DNA of 64,000 nt. It comes from Eurosta solidaginis. Lineage: Eukaryota; Arthropoda; Insecta; Diptera; Tephritidae. A program made the position numbers and the translations under genes. The stretch lies in the NCBI RefSeq assembly GCF_040869045.1, contig NC_090322.1, forward strand, positions 184,697,477-184,761,476. The letters are read 5' to 3'. The notes under the pieces are model-generated. The model was not told where the DNA came from. It saw only the letters and a list, made by a program, of their open reading frames with translations, and made no database searches. Shown piece by piece: positions 23,151-33,911 of the stretch. Within the stretch, counting starts at the first letter, position 1. Every line of letters begins with the position of its first letter.

Positions 23151-24403
23151 CAGTGTGTATCTAAAATAATGACCTCTCGGTATCGGTTGTTACCGATAAA
23201 AGCCAAACGAAATTCTTCTCAAATAGCCCAAATTTATTTCTTTCTGATGAAGTTATCATTGTTGTGGTTTATATTCAACCCCTGGGCGAGTTCAGTTAAT
23301 TTTAAAACATAAATTTTTATAGACGTATACCTGTATGTTTACATATCGAATTTCACGAGTACTTGGTACTGAGGACTCGCTCCTGACGTCTTTGTATTCC
23401 TACAAGGTTGCCACTTCGCGATATCGTAAAAGACGTCAATCAAATGTGTGTTTGCTTGCTGGTAAAATTCTTTTTTGTTCAACACTTTTTCCTCCGCATT
23501 TCCCCCTCTCTCATTCCATGCTTTCAATTCCTGAATTTTTTTTTTCTAAAATTCAAAAAAGTTTTAGATTGTTGGCACACAAATGGAGTGTGTGTGGCAC
23601 ATGCTGAAAATACTAAATTTCCATTTCACAACACAATAAAATAAGTACCTATAGAATATATGTATGTACATGCATTATTTTTTCTTTATTAGAAATACAT
23701 ACATGCAAATTTAGCATTAAGATATAAATATATTATATACATACAACATTTTGCAAATTTGCGACACACACCGCTTGAAGTCGATTAAGCCACTCGAAAT
23801 TGTGGTCGATTTCATTTAACGAATAACAAATTGTTGCCGTTTGTGCAATGTAATTGTTAAGCAACATATGCAGTTGTGCCAGCAGCATTGGACCTCTTTG
23901 TCGCTGCATTGTTGCAAGCAGTTAAGTGAAATGCAGCATTTACGCTAATCTACTACCATTGTTATTGTTGCTACTTTTGTATGTATCGCTCGCTCTATTA
24001 CTCTGTGTCGATTTGGTTTTTATGAATGCTAAATAACTGGATTTGCATGCACGTAACCCACTCCAATGATATATCGCCAGTTGCTAAAGGCGACGTGTTG
24101 CAACTTCCACCCAGCTGGCGAACTAACCACCCCCACCTATTCACCTGCCTAGATCAGTTAACAGTTACAAATTGTATATTTGTCATTTGCAGCAAGCAAT
24201 TGGAATAAAATTCGATTGCTTGTTTTGAATGGAATTGATGCTGTTTTTTAATGTTGCTTTTGCTATTGTTGATTGTATGTTGTAGATAAAGAAGGGGTGC
24301 ACGCGTGAGTCTCAAAGAGCTACTCTGCATACGAAGCAACTGTGCTTTTATGAGGTTTACTATCACACGCTTCAATCGATCACACTAAGTTCAAAAGGGC
24401 GGA
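23151..24403. other. Unassigned DNA, no gene supported
   Basis: Contains TTGTTGC/GCAACA-rich text (23820-23950) typical of fly non-coding DNA. No domain or transposon was recognised. Confidence 0.5.
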
Positions 24404-25070
24404 TTGTGCCTCTCAGAAATCCTCCTCGTGCCGTCTACGTCTTCATATTGCCGTTTCGGTTTAAGGCTTTCGAGTTCCCCTTCAATCTCGGCCACTTCAT
24501 GCATGTTAAGTATATTATTCTTGTGACTTTTTCCCCGAGCCAAAGATAAATTCTGTCTGTGCGTCCCAGGATATTTCCTGCAGCTATATGTTCAACATAT
24601 GTACATTCCGCCTGCTTGTTTATTTGGAAGATCTAGTGCTGATCTTCCTCTAAGATACTTCAAGTACCTGTGGCGTTATACCCGTGTTTTGACTTTGCAG
24701 AAGGCTAATGCTCTCTCTGACTTTCAGCTTCCGGGGCTGTTCTTTTTGAAGAAGCCAATACTTCGCTATTTCTGTTCACCTGTCCTATAGATTTAGACCC
24801 ACTTGTGTTGTCTTTGCAGCTGGACTGCCTCGTGACCTTGCGAATGGATTCATTCTACCTCTTATAAGCGGGCTCGTCGCCTTTTTCCCCGCAACAGGTG
24901 CGGTGGTAATTTATGCATTGCCAGGGTACTGTTCAAAGACATTTCATGCAACGAGACCCTACATATTGAAAAATAATGCTTGCTACAGGTCACTTCATGC
25001 TTATCTGCCGATTTGTAGCACAACAATATCGTACTAACGACCGTTGAAGTTATTAAAGCTGCCGTCATAA
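24404..25070 (-). pseudogene. Possible decayed coding region, unidentified
   Basis: On the minus strand an open stretch encodes NLSLARGKSHKNNILNMHEV, then AEIEGELESLKPKRQYED and ISERHNPPF before a stop at about 24404. Upstream, to 25070, a frame with several stops includes CMKC and CINYHRTCCGEK, cysteine-rich text that might be a zinc-binding motif. I do not recognise the protein. The acidic then basic composition is more protein-like than its surroundings. It could be a retrotransposon gag or ORF1 relic, or a broken host gene. Confidence 0.3.
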
Positions 25071-25189
25071 CACACCTTTATGATAAACAATTGACGGTTC
25101 ACCTACCTTAACCTTCTTGTTACGTAATAATCGTAAGTACTAAGTGATTGAGCATTTCAAGTATGATTTGTTGCACTAACCATTTAGAA
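25071..25189. other. Short unassigned spacer
   Basis: Nothing recognised. Confidence 0.5.
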
Positions 25190-25325
25190 ACGGTAACCCT
25201 GGCAGCGAACATTGAAGATGGCACAATGCCGAAACCGGTTTGTTCCCAAATTTGAAAAAGTATGACGGAAAATTGTTTCGAAATACTTTTTACTCTTACC
25301 CTGTCGGAAAAATCAACAACGAAAG
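25190..25325 (+). mobile_element. Penelope-like terminal fragment
   Basis: The text GAAGATGGCACAATGCC, GAAACCGGTTTG, AAATTTGAAAAAGTATGACG and ACCCTGTCGGAAAAATCAAC matches the terminus at 12280-12361 plus the outer part seen at 11731-11760. The hammerhead core is damaged (TTGAAGA instead of CTGATGA). No coding part remains. Confidence 0.7.
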
Positions 25326-25964
25326 AGAATTTTTGGTGTAAGTTTGGAGGGAAACATTTCCTTCAAGCATTCCTTATTCATTAAGTTTGAGCAAGATGAA
25401 GGCAATGCGAAAGAAAAAAATCTGTGTATTTAATTACATCAATTTAAATCAGTACTGGTTTAAAATAAAGTACTGATAAAACAAAGTTGTTTTTTTTGCC
25501 ATCAGGTAAATCTATAAGCTCCGATTTGTTGAAGCATAGTTGATGTACAACCTCTTTTACGCCAACTTAATGAGCCTACCTCAGCGCTTGGTTTACATAG
25601 ATAAATGTTGGGTCTTGGGACCGTATACAAATATTCCCGACTATTGGTGTTACAAGCCTCCCAGAAACTCATCTGCAACTTCATGATATTGTTTGTTTTC
25701 CTCAATCATCTCACTGACGTCAGCAGTATGTTTCAATATTCCTTAGTTGTGGATAATGTGATATTCTGATGATCCAGTCATTCCGTTCCGTTGAGCAAAG
25801 CTATTCCAATTCATTTCAGGAAAAAAAAATAAACCCCCCACCCCCTGACCCGGGGTTTCTGAGAGGGCTTTAGTTGTTCCATGTGCAATTTTTAAGCCGA
25901 ATTTCAAAAGCAACGAATATCCGCATTTCGTTGTAATATTATAGTGAAGTGTGAAAAATAAAAA
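25326..25964. other. Unassigned DNA
   Basis: No gene was recognised. A short C-rich run (CCCCCCACCCCC) lies at about 25835. Confidence 0.5.
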
Positions 25965-26139
25965 TCTATATACATATATAAAAGGAAAGGCAGAAATGTG
26001 TTAGTTGGTCGTCGGTGTTTAAAGAGATGCGTCGGTCGATTTTGTTCAAACGTGGACCCGGGTACCCCTAGAATGTGTTTATATAATATGGATATAAAAT
26101 GAAAGCTGTTGATGAGTGCTTTAGTACAGAGTAATATAT

Positions 26140-26682
26140 TGTTATGAATATTAGCAACACTAAGGGGTACTGTCATCTCTAAGCGATGCTAAGAGTGACT
26201 TGTATGCACATCCATAAATCAATAATTATGTATCTATATAAACGAATCAATCATTATGTCTACACATATGTACGCACACGTAGCGGAGAAGCAACGCACA
26301 AACACATGCAGATATCTTACCTGAGATGCTACCAAAAGTATGCAATTGTAATTGCGGAAGTGTCGCTCACAAATACACGCGCATATGAGAGCAACACACG
26401 TACATCTCTAGTTATAATTATATACCAGTAACTAAGTAAATTCTGGAAGCGCCTAGAAGATCCAACGAGGAAATCACACAGTAAAAAAAGCAGCAACAGT
26501 AGAGGCGCGATGATCAGTTTCGTTTAAGCAAGCTGTTGTGTGTGAAATAGTAGTGTTATTGTGAAGTACTGTAATAAAGGCCATTTTGCATTATTAAATA
26601 TTGGAGTTATTTATTCAACAGTTTAGTGATTCAAACTTAGCAGAAGGTTGCAAATAAGAGGATTTGCAGTAAATTCGTTACA
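26140..26682 (+). repeat. 5' LTR of copy 1
   Basis: 543 bp, TGTTATGAAT...TTCGTTACA. It matches the split 3' LTR and, more distantly, the LTR at 61562-62068 on the other strand. AATAAAGGCC at about 26572 may be the polyadenylation signal. Confidence 0.9.
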
Positions 26683-26684
26683 AT

Positions 26685-26700
26685 TGGTGTCAGAAGAGGA
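26685..26700 (+). promoter_or_regulatory. Primer-binding site
   Basis: TGGTGTCAGAAGAGGA begins two bases after the 5' LTR. TGGTGTCAGAAG is the kind of site complementary to a tRNA-Leu 3' end used by some LTR elements; the tRNA identity is inferred from memory. Confidence 0.65.
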
Positions 26701-26735
26701 ATTGTTGAATAAATTCCGAAGACTTCGAATACAAC

Positions 26736-27711
26736 TTGGACATGGCAAAGTTGAGTGAATTGATGATCCAGCAACTGAAGGAGGAGTTGGAAGTCCGTGG
26801 ATTGGCCACTTTTGGCAATAAATGCCTGCTACAAAGACGACTAAGTGTAGTTATGGTATTTGAAGGAATCAATGCTGAGGAGTTTGTCTTTCATTATGAT
26901 AGCGACAAAACAACAACAAAAATGGAAGAAAAAAACGAAACACCGCAGACAGTGACGAGCACAATATCTGCACAAACATCGACAATGGCATCTCAGCTGG
27001 AGTCACAGGAGGCACGCATTTCAGAAATTGCGTCGCAAATGTCATCTCAATTGGAAGAACAGAATACATATATGTCATCTCAACTGGAAGCGCAAGAGTC
27101 ATGTATATCTGGGATGTCGACAAAAATTTCGAAACAGGTATCATCGCAGCTCTTTGCGAAACTGAAAGAGCAGAATGCAAAAATTTTACAACTCGAGGAC
27201 AAAATTGATGCCGAGATAGAAGCGTTGAAGTCTTATGCAACAGTTACAACAAAATCGCCCAGCTGTTCCAGCGAGCAATCCGAAGGTAAAAACTCCATCT
27301 TTTGACGGCTCTGTTCCTTTCGAGGTCAGTGAACAACTGGAATGCTGAAGATAAATTTGCTGCACTGTTCGTAGCATTGATAGGGACTGCAACTGAAATC
27401 TTACAGACAATTCCAGAGTACGAACGAAACAACTATTAAACATTGATGAGTGCTCTAGAGAGACGTTACGGAAGCGAGCATAGGAAACAGATATATCAAA
27501 TTGAGTTGCAAAACCGTTACCAAAAGGCGAATGACACTTTGCAGGAGTTTGCGTCGGATGTTGACGTACAAAGTTCATCGCGTGGAAGTGAAAAGGCTAG
27601 ATTGGGTAGACACAATTTTGAAAGCACTGAAAAGCACAACAAAAAAATGCCGGAGTTATGAAGTGTTTCAAGTGCGGTAACCCAAGTCACATTGCAGGTC
27701 ATTGCAGCACC
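26736..27711 (+). pseudogene. gag of LTR copy 1 (SAP-like, coiled-coil, capsid-like, zinc knuckle), frameshifted
   Basis: The first 189 codons (26736-27305) start MDMAKLSELMIQQLKEELEV, a SAP-like helix pair (RGLATFGNK), followed by a glutamine/serine-rich coiled coil with SSQLEAQE repeats. Frameshifts follow; capsid-like text then includes MSALERRYGSEHRKQIYQ (27443). A zinc knuckle CFKCGNPSHIAGHC (27664-27705) fits C-X2-C-X4-H-X4-C. About 60 codons present in copy 2 between SDV and the RRVEVERPEWV-like text are deleted. Gag would package element RNA; this copy is broken. Confidence 0.8.
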
Positions 27712-27866
27712 GGTCATGGTAGTTCCAACTTGGCTGGTCGTAAACGCAAAGCTGGAGGAGATAAGAAAGAGCGAGTCAAATGTAAATATCGAGAACTTGC
27801 CCAGCTATGCAATGTCGTGTGATACCTATCTCGCAAACTGAAGGAAATCGAGCAGTCTCACCGTCA

Positions 27867-28222
27867 AAGGAAATGTGGATGGCAAGGAGCGTGTACTGAC
27901 TGTAGATACGGGCGCATCCCATTCTTTAATCCGATCCGATTTGGTCAAAAGGAGAGTAAAGCCATTACCTGGAGCAAGATTGCGTACGATTGCTGGTGAG
28001 TATAACAAAGTCCAAAGAGAAGTGGTATGTGAAGTCTTAATTGGGGAGGTCATGGTTCTACACAAATTCGTTATGGCAGAGATTGTTGATGAAGTTATAT
28101 TGGGAGTGGATTTCTTAATTGACTATGACATCAGGATCGATATGCATAGAAGGATTATGCAGTATAAGAACAAGGATGTGCCACTAAATTTCAGTTTTGA
28201 GCAAGGGTTCAGCAGTAAGTGA
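27867..28222 (+). CDS. Retrotransposon aspartic protease domain (copy 1)
   Basis: The open region encodes GKERVLTVDTGASHSLIRSD with the catalytic Asp in DTGAS, and later VDEVILGVDFLIDYDI, the second conserved hydrophobic-GxDFL segment of retropepsins. About 115 residues precede a stop at 28222. It follows the gag zinc knuckle as in gypsy-like elements, where the protease processes Gag-Pol as a homodimer. It is not preceded by an intact gag frame, so expression is doubtful. A near-identical copy lies at 29066-29416. Confidence 0.8.
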
Positions 28223-28529
28223 GTGCTGGTGAAAGCGATTAGACAAAAACCACAAAAGTCAAAGGTAAAAGTTGATGGAACGAATGGGCCAAACAAAACA
28301 AAATCAAAGATACCTGCAAGAGAAACACTGGCATTGACAAACCCGAACGGACGCACCAAAATGAAGGAAAGGATTTTCCAGAAATAATGCGAGGTAGTTT
28401 CAAGCCGGGGCTCACTACTGTTGTGAAACGTCAAGACGATACTGAAGATACAAAGTCAATCCGTCAAGATCAAGCTCTGCGAAGTAGTTCTTCATTGGCC
28501 AAACAACGGTGAGGGAGCCGCCCAGAGTA

Positions 28530-28800
28530 ATGAGTAGTAAGATGAAACACTGGCAGTACAAGAACTTTAATTCGGAAGGTTTCTTGGAGGGAGATTTGGT
28601 ACTACTATACAACGTTCACCGGCGGAAAGGTGTTCAAATATCGGTGCAGTTGGGAAGACCCGTACAGAGTTGTGAAGAGGATCAGTGATGTCATCTACCG
28701 CATACAAACAATTGGGAAACCACGAAATAGAAGGGTGGTTCATTTGGAGAGGCTAGCAGCTGTTAGATCGATAGATTTGTCTGATCGGAAGGATCAGATT
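28530..28800 (+). pseudogene. Integrase C-terminal tail (GPY/F-like), copy 1
   Basis: Frames with shifts give MKHWQYKNFNSEGFLEGDLV, LLYNVHRRKGV, SWEDPYRVVKRISDVIYRI and VVHLERLAAVRS. The WEDPYRVVKRISDVIYRIQ part is the GPY/F-type tail of gypsy-like integrases (WEGPYKIVKKISDTIYRI in copy 2). It directly follows the protease with a linker of about 300 bp: the pol core is missing. A GGTGGAGGGCAG purine tract (28803-28814) precedes the 3' LTR. Confidence 0.75.
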
Positions 28801-28802
28801 TA

Positions 28803-28814
28803 GGTGGAGGGCAG
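28803..28814 (+). promoter_or_regulatory. Polypurine tract
   Basis: GGTGGAGGGCAG lies immediately upstream of the 3' LTR start TGTTACGAAT. It is the usual place for plus-strand priming. The complementary CTGCCCTCCACC follows the LTR of copy 2 at 62069-62080. Confidence 0.75.
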
Positions 28815-29062
28815 TGTTACGAATATTAGTAAAACTAAGGGGTACTGTTATCTCTAAGCGATGCTAAGAGTGACTTGTATGCACATCCATAAATCAATCA
28901 TTATGTATCTACATAAAGGACTCAATCATTATGTCTACACATATGTACGTACACGCAGCGGAGAAGCAACGCACAAACACATGCAGATATCTTATCTGAA
29001 ATGATCCCAAAAGTATGCAATTGTAATTGGGGAAGTGTCGCTCACAAATACACCAGCATATG
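28815..29062 (+). repeat. 3' LTR of copy 1, left half
   Basis: Matches 26140 to about 26386, ending at CAGCATATG where foreign internal sequence begins. Confidence 0.9.
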
Positions 29063-29952
29063 GCAAATGTGGATGGCAAGGAGCGTGTACTGACTGTAGA
29101 TGCGGGCGCATCTCATTCTTTAATCCGATCCGATTTGGTCAAAAGGAGAGTAAAGCCATTACCTGGAGCAAGATTGCGTACGATTGCTGGTGAGTATAAC
29201 AAAGTCCAAGGAGAAGTGGTATGTGAAGTCTTAATTGGGGAGGTCATGGTTCTACACAAATTCGTTATGGCAGAGATTGTTGATGAAGTTATATTGGGAG
29301 TGGATTTCTTAATTGAATATGACATCAGGATCGATATGCATAGAAGGCTTATGCAGTATAAGAACAAGGATGTGCCACTTAATTTCAGTTTTGAGCAAGG
29401 GTTCAGCAGTAAGTGAGTGCTGGTGAAAGCGATTAGACAAAAACCACAAAAGTCAAAGGTAAAAGTTGATGGAACGAATGGGCCAAACAAAACAAAATCA
29501 AAGATACCTGCAAGAGAAACACTGGCATTGACAAACCCGAACGGACGCACCAAAATGAAGGAAAGGATTTTCTAGAAATAATGCGAGGTAGTTTGAAGCC
29601 GGGGCTCACTACTGTTGTGAAACGTCAAGACGATACTTATGATACAAAGTCAATCCGTCAAGATCAAGCTCTGCGAAGTAGTTCTTCATTGGCCAAACAA
29701 CAGAGTGTGAGGGAGCCGCCCAGGGTAATGAGTAGTAAGATGAAACACTGGCAGGACAAGAACTTTAATTCGGAAGGTTTCTTGGAGGGAGATTTGGTAC
29801 TGCTATACAAACTTCACCGGCGGAAAGGTGTTCAAATATCGGTGCAGTTGGGAAGACCCGTACAGAGTTGTGAAGAGGATCAGTGATGTCATCTACCGCA
29901 TACAAACAACTGGGAAACCACGAAATAGAAAAGTGGTTCATTTGGAGAGGCT
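29063..29952 (+). repeat. Duplicated internal block (protease to integrase tail) inside the 3' LTR
   Basis: About 890 bp nearly identical to 27868-28757. It enters at CATATGG/CAAATGTGG and leaves at GAGAGGCTA/CACACGTGC, cutting the LTR at a single point. It encodes the protease again (DAGAS instead of DTGAS, which changes a catalytic-loop residue) and the integrase tail. It retains about five bases lost from the first block (CAACAGAGTGTGAGG against CAACGGTGAGG). It is an unusual self-insertion. Confidence 0.9.
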
Positions 29953-30240
29953 ACACACGTGCACCTGTAGTTATAATTATATACCAGTAACTAAGTAAAT
30001 TCTGGAAGCACCTAGAAGATGCAACGAGGAAATCACACAGTATAAAAGCAGCAACAGTAGTGGCGCGATGATCAGTTTCGTTTATGCAAGCTACTGGTTG
30101 TGAAATAGTAGTGTTATTGTGAAGTACTGTAATAAAGGCCATTTTGCATTATTAAATATTGGAGTTATTTATTCAACAGTTTAGTGATTCGAACTTAGCA
30201 GAAGGTTGCAAATAAGAGTATTTGCAGTAAATTCGTTATA
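29953..30240 (+). repeat. 3' LTR of copy 1, right half
   Basis: Matches the end of the 5' LTR from CACACGTACATC to the terminus, with the final CA changed to TA (TTCGTTATA). The ATAT duplication follows. Confidence 0.9.
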
Positions 30241-30386
30241 ATATTATACCGCTTGGTGACTAAGATGTCAAGATATAGGCCAAAACATGGACCCGGATAC
30301 CCCTAGAATGTGTGGGTAATATGGATATGAAATGAAAACTGTTGCTGAGAGCTCTAAAGTAATTTTCATTGTGATATTCGAATTAG

Positions 30387-30735
30387 TCCGCGTGATGTGA
30401 TGGTAGCGTGCACCGCCTGTCACACCGAAGATCCTGGGTTCAAGCCCCGGGCAAAGCAACACCAAAATTTTAGAAACAAGGTTTTTCAATTAGAAGAACA
30501 TTTTTTTAAGCGGGGTCGCCCCGCAGTGTTTGGCTAGTACTCCGAGTATATTTCCGCCATAAAAAGCTATCAGTGAAAACTCGTCTGCCTTGCAGATGCC
30601 GTTCGGATTAGGCATAAAACAAGTAGGTCCCATCCGGCCATTTTGTAGGAAAAATTAAAAGGAGCACGACGCAAATTGGAAGAGAAGCTCGGCCTAAGAT
30701 CTCTTCGGAGGTTATCGCGCCTTACATTCATTCAT
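30387..30735 (+). mobile_element. tRNA-derived SINE, copy S3, most complete
   Basis: The head reads GTGATGTGATGGTAGCGTGC, CACACCGAAGATC and CTGGGTTCAAGCCCCGG (B-box-like GGTTCAAGCC). The body has GGGGTCGCCCCGCAG, ACTCCGAGTATATTTCC, CCTTGCAGATGCCGTTCGG and GAGCACGACGCAAATTGG, ending AAGATCTCTTCGGAGG and a (CATT)3-type tail. It lies within Helitron-like H1, where related copies read TTAGTCGCATCAACCTGG without interruption. The tRNA part is diverged and is not a working tRNA gene. Confidence 0.88.
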
Positions 30736-31187
30736 TCAACCTGGCAAATCTGATAAATATGCATGCGAAGCCGAAATAGGGACATGAATTAATAATACCC
30801 ACATACATATTTACATACGTCCTATTCGATTTGCCTGAAATTTGGTACATAAATTTGCCTATATTAGTATTTACGATCCTTTTTTCTGGAAAGTAGACCA
30901 GAGACGGACTAGGACTGGGACCACCACCCTCTGGAACAGGCAATAAGGGATGAAGAAGAGTGAGAAGAACGTGAGAGAAGAGAAAAGAGAGCAGGAGACT
31001 GAGAAAGAAATAGAATGAGACGAATATGGAGATAGATGAAGCGAAAAATACGGAGGGATGAGTGAATAAAAGGATCGGAAAAAGTAAAGAGGTATGGGGG
31101 GAGGGAAGAGTTAGGCGGAAAAAGCTTACTAAAATGTATGCAGATAGGCTAAATTAGGGCAGAACAACGTCCGCCTGGTCTGCTAGT

Positions 31188-32216
31188 ATATATATATATA
31201 AATTAATGTCCGTTTGTGTGAGGCGTATAGAATCAAAAACTATCCGGTCCATTTTGTTCAAACTTTCACACAAGTTGCGTATACCTCACGCGGTGGTCTG
31301 CACATTTGGTTGCGATCGACGCACAGGGTCTCGAGATATAGGTCAAAACGTGGACCCGGGTACCCCTAGAATGTGTTTATAGAATATGGATATCAAATGA
31401 AAGCTGTTGATGAGTGCTTTAGTAGAGGGTAATTTTCGTACCCCTGGGTGACTAGGGTCTCGAGATATAGGCCAAAACGTGGGCCCGTGAACGCCTAGCT
31501 AGTGTGTTTACATTATGGGTATCAAATTGAAGCTACTGATGAATGCTGTAGTACAGGGTAATTTCCATACCTATTGGTGGCTGGGGTCTCGAGATATGGG
31601 CGAAAGCATGGACGCGGATACCCCTAGAATGTGTGTGTATTTTGGATATCAACTGAAAGCTGTTGCTGAGAGCTTTTAAGTAATTTTCATTGTGATATTC
31701 GGTTTAGTCGCATCAACCTGGCAAAACTAATAATTATGCATGCGAAGCCGAAATAAAGACATGAATTAATAATACCCACAAACCTATTTACATACGTCCT
31801 ATTCGATTTGCCAGAAATTGGGTATATAAATTTGCCTATATTAGTATTTACGATCCTTTTTTCCGGGAAGTAGACCAAAGACGGACTGGGACTGGGATTA
31901 GGACTAAGACTGGGACTGAGACTTGGAGTGGGACTGGGACTCGGAATAGGCCCGGAACAAAATACATACCACCCTCTGAGATTGGCAATAAGGGATGAAG
32001 AAGAATGAGAAGAACTAGAGAGAGGAGAGAAGGAGAAGGAGACTGAGAAAGAGATAGAGTGAGACGAAGGAGATAGATGAAGTCAAAAAGACGGAGTGAA
32101 CAACGGGATTAAGAAAAAATGAAGAGGGGGGAGGCAGAGTTAGACGGAAAAAGTTTATTAAAATATATGCAGATAGACCAAATTCAGGGCAGAACAACGT
32201 CTGCCGGGTGTGCTAG
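31188..32216 (+). mobile_element. Helitron-like element H2, abutting H1
   Basis: It begins in TATATATATATAAATTAATG directly after the CTAGT end of H1. It ends AGGGCAGAACAACGTCTGCC-GGGTGTGCTAG/T (32216), with hairpin GGCAGA/TCTGCC 9 bp before CTAG. It contains two to three satellite monomers (31320-31680) and a GGGACT-rich tract (31885-31945). No protein is encoded. Confidence 0.8.
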
Positions 32217-32401
32217 TAGATTATAATATAGAAGTTTAGTTGTTTTTTTGTCAAACTTTTAATTTTGAATACTCTAGGGCGTAAATTTTTTTGTCGACAT
32301 AGTGTATGATTCCGAGCCATATATCAGGAGAGGCAAGGCAAGAGTCTTAGAGATTATAGAAAAATTTATTTGACAGAATTTGATTAAACTGTCACAGCTT
32401 T
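32217..32401. other. Short unassigned spacer
   Basis: No gene or repeat recognised. Confidence 0.5.
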
Positions 32402-33911
32402 TTTTATACCCGCTGTACTTGTACACAGATTATTATAACTTTGATTGGATAACGGTTGGTTGTACAGGTATAGAGTAATCGAGATAGATATAGACTTCCA
32501 TATATCAAAATCATCAGTATCGAAAAAAAATTGATTGAGCCATGTCCGTCCGTCTGTCCGCTAACACGATATCTTGAGTAAATATTGAGATATCTTCACC
32601 AAAATTGGTACACGAGCTTACCTGGACCCAGGATAGATTGGTATTGAACACTGGCGAAATCGAATGATAACCACGCCCACTTTTTATGTATATAACATTT
32701 TGAAAAAACAAAAAACCTGATTATTTTGTAAATGATACACCTAGAATGTTGAAATTTGACGTGTGGACTGATAATTAAAAAAAATTTGAAATGGGCGTGG
32801 CACCGCCCACTTGTGATAAAATCAATTTCGCAAATATTATTAATCATAAATCAAAAATTGTTAAACATATCGTAACAAAATTTGGCAGAGAGGTTGCCTT
32901 TACTATAAGAAATGCTTTGAAGAAAAATTAACGAAATGGGTTAAGAACCACGCCCACTTTTATATAAAAGATGTTTAAAGGGGTCGTGGACGAATAAAAT
33001 AAGCTATATATTTGCAAAAAAGAGCTTTATTTCAATAGTATTTCATTTCCCAAATGGATTTATGACAATAGGAAAAATTTCAAATTTAAAAAATGGGCGT
33101 GGCACCGAAGTTTTTATGACTATGCAATTTTCTATGTTTCGGGAGCCATAACTCGAAGAAAAATTAACGGATCGTTGGTTACACAAATTTTCCCGATAAC
33201 AGGAAATATTTCGAGAAAAAATGGACGAGATCGGTTAAAGGCCACGCAGATTTTTAAAAGGGTCGTAGGCGAAAATAATAAGCTATATCTTAGCGAAAAA
33301 GAGCTTTGTATCAACAGAATTTTACTTTCTTATTTGAATTATAACATTAAATTGGAAAACACTAAAATTTTTGAAAATGGTTGTGGCACCGCCCCTTTTT
33401 GTCTAAGCAATTTTCAATGTTTCGGGAGCCATAACTCGAAGAAAAATTTACATATCGTAACAAAATTGGGTACAAATATTTTCCTTATAGCAGGAAATAA
33501 TTCTAGTAAAAATGGATAAGATTGATTAAGGACCACGCCAACTTTTATGTAAATGACTTTAAAAAGGGTCGTAGGCAAAAATAATAAGTTAAATCTTAGC
33601 GAAAAATAGTTTTGTACTAATCGAATTTTTATTGTTCTGTTATATTTTTATTTTAAAATAAACAGTAGGGAAATCCCCATATCTGAAGGAAAACTGCATT
33701 ATTACCCGATCAAGGTCATTGGTGTTAGCCTCGGTATCTTTTTGCTTCTTTTAAAAGAAAATTAGATCAGAATAGAACCATATGTATATATGTTATTGCG
33801 CAGCCTTGTAAGACTATTAAGCACACAAAACAAACAACAACAGCATTTCAAGTGTAGATACAGCTGGGTATGTAATGTTCGGTATCACCCGAACTTAGAC
33901 TTCCTTACTTG
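32402..33911 (+). mobile_element. DINE-like element, copy D3
   Basis: It starts TATACCCGCTGTAC-TT-GTACACAG (terminal hairpin with other bases but preserved pairing). It includes GAGCCATGTCCGTCCGTC and GGGCGTGGCACCGCCCAC (about 32792), then repeated modules TTCGGGAGCCATAACTCGAA (33138 and 33420). It ends GTTCGGTATCACCCGAACTT...CCTTACTTG. It lacks the satellite core and is otherwise the intact counterpart of D2. Confidence 0.75.

Larger units (their letters stand above)
26140..30240 (+). mobile_element. LTR retrotransposon copy 1, pol-deleted and rearranged
   Basis: The 5' LTR is 26140-26682 and the 3' LTR is split in two halves, 28815-29062 and 29953-30240. The 4-bp direct repeat ATAT (26136-26139 and 30241-30244) flanks the whole. 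Inside, in order: primer-binding site, gag, zinc knuckle, aspartic protease, then directly the C-terminal tail of integrase and a purine-rich tract. Reverse transcriptase, RNase H and the integrase core are absent. A second block of protease to integrase tail (about 29063-29952) sits inside the 3' LTR. It is inserted in Helitron-like H1. Gypsy-like by domain order, but the missing pol leaves this open. Confidence 0.9.
25965..31186 (+). mobile_element. Helitron-like element H1, interrupted by an LTR element and a SINE
   Basis: The 5' end is A/TCTATATACATATATAAAAG (25965) and the 3' end is GGGCAGAACAACGTCCGCC...GGTCTGCTAG/T (31186). TC...CTAG between A and T is the Helitron signature. The inner text carries CCTAGAATGTGTTTATA and ATGAAAGCTGTTGATGAG satellite-type sequence. 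Helitron sequence is 25965-26139, 30245-30386 and 30736-31186; the rest is inserted. It has no Rep/helicase frame, so it is non-autonomous. Confidence 0.75.

Noticed and set aside
26869..27578. Minus-strand frames of 123 and 130 codons
   Set aside because: They are antisense shadows of the gag region, which has recognisable plus-strand motifs.
30387..30460. Possible functional tRNA gene
   Set aside because: The B-box-like text is real, but the anticodon arm and acceptor pairing are not convincing and the same text heads four SINE copies.
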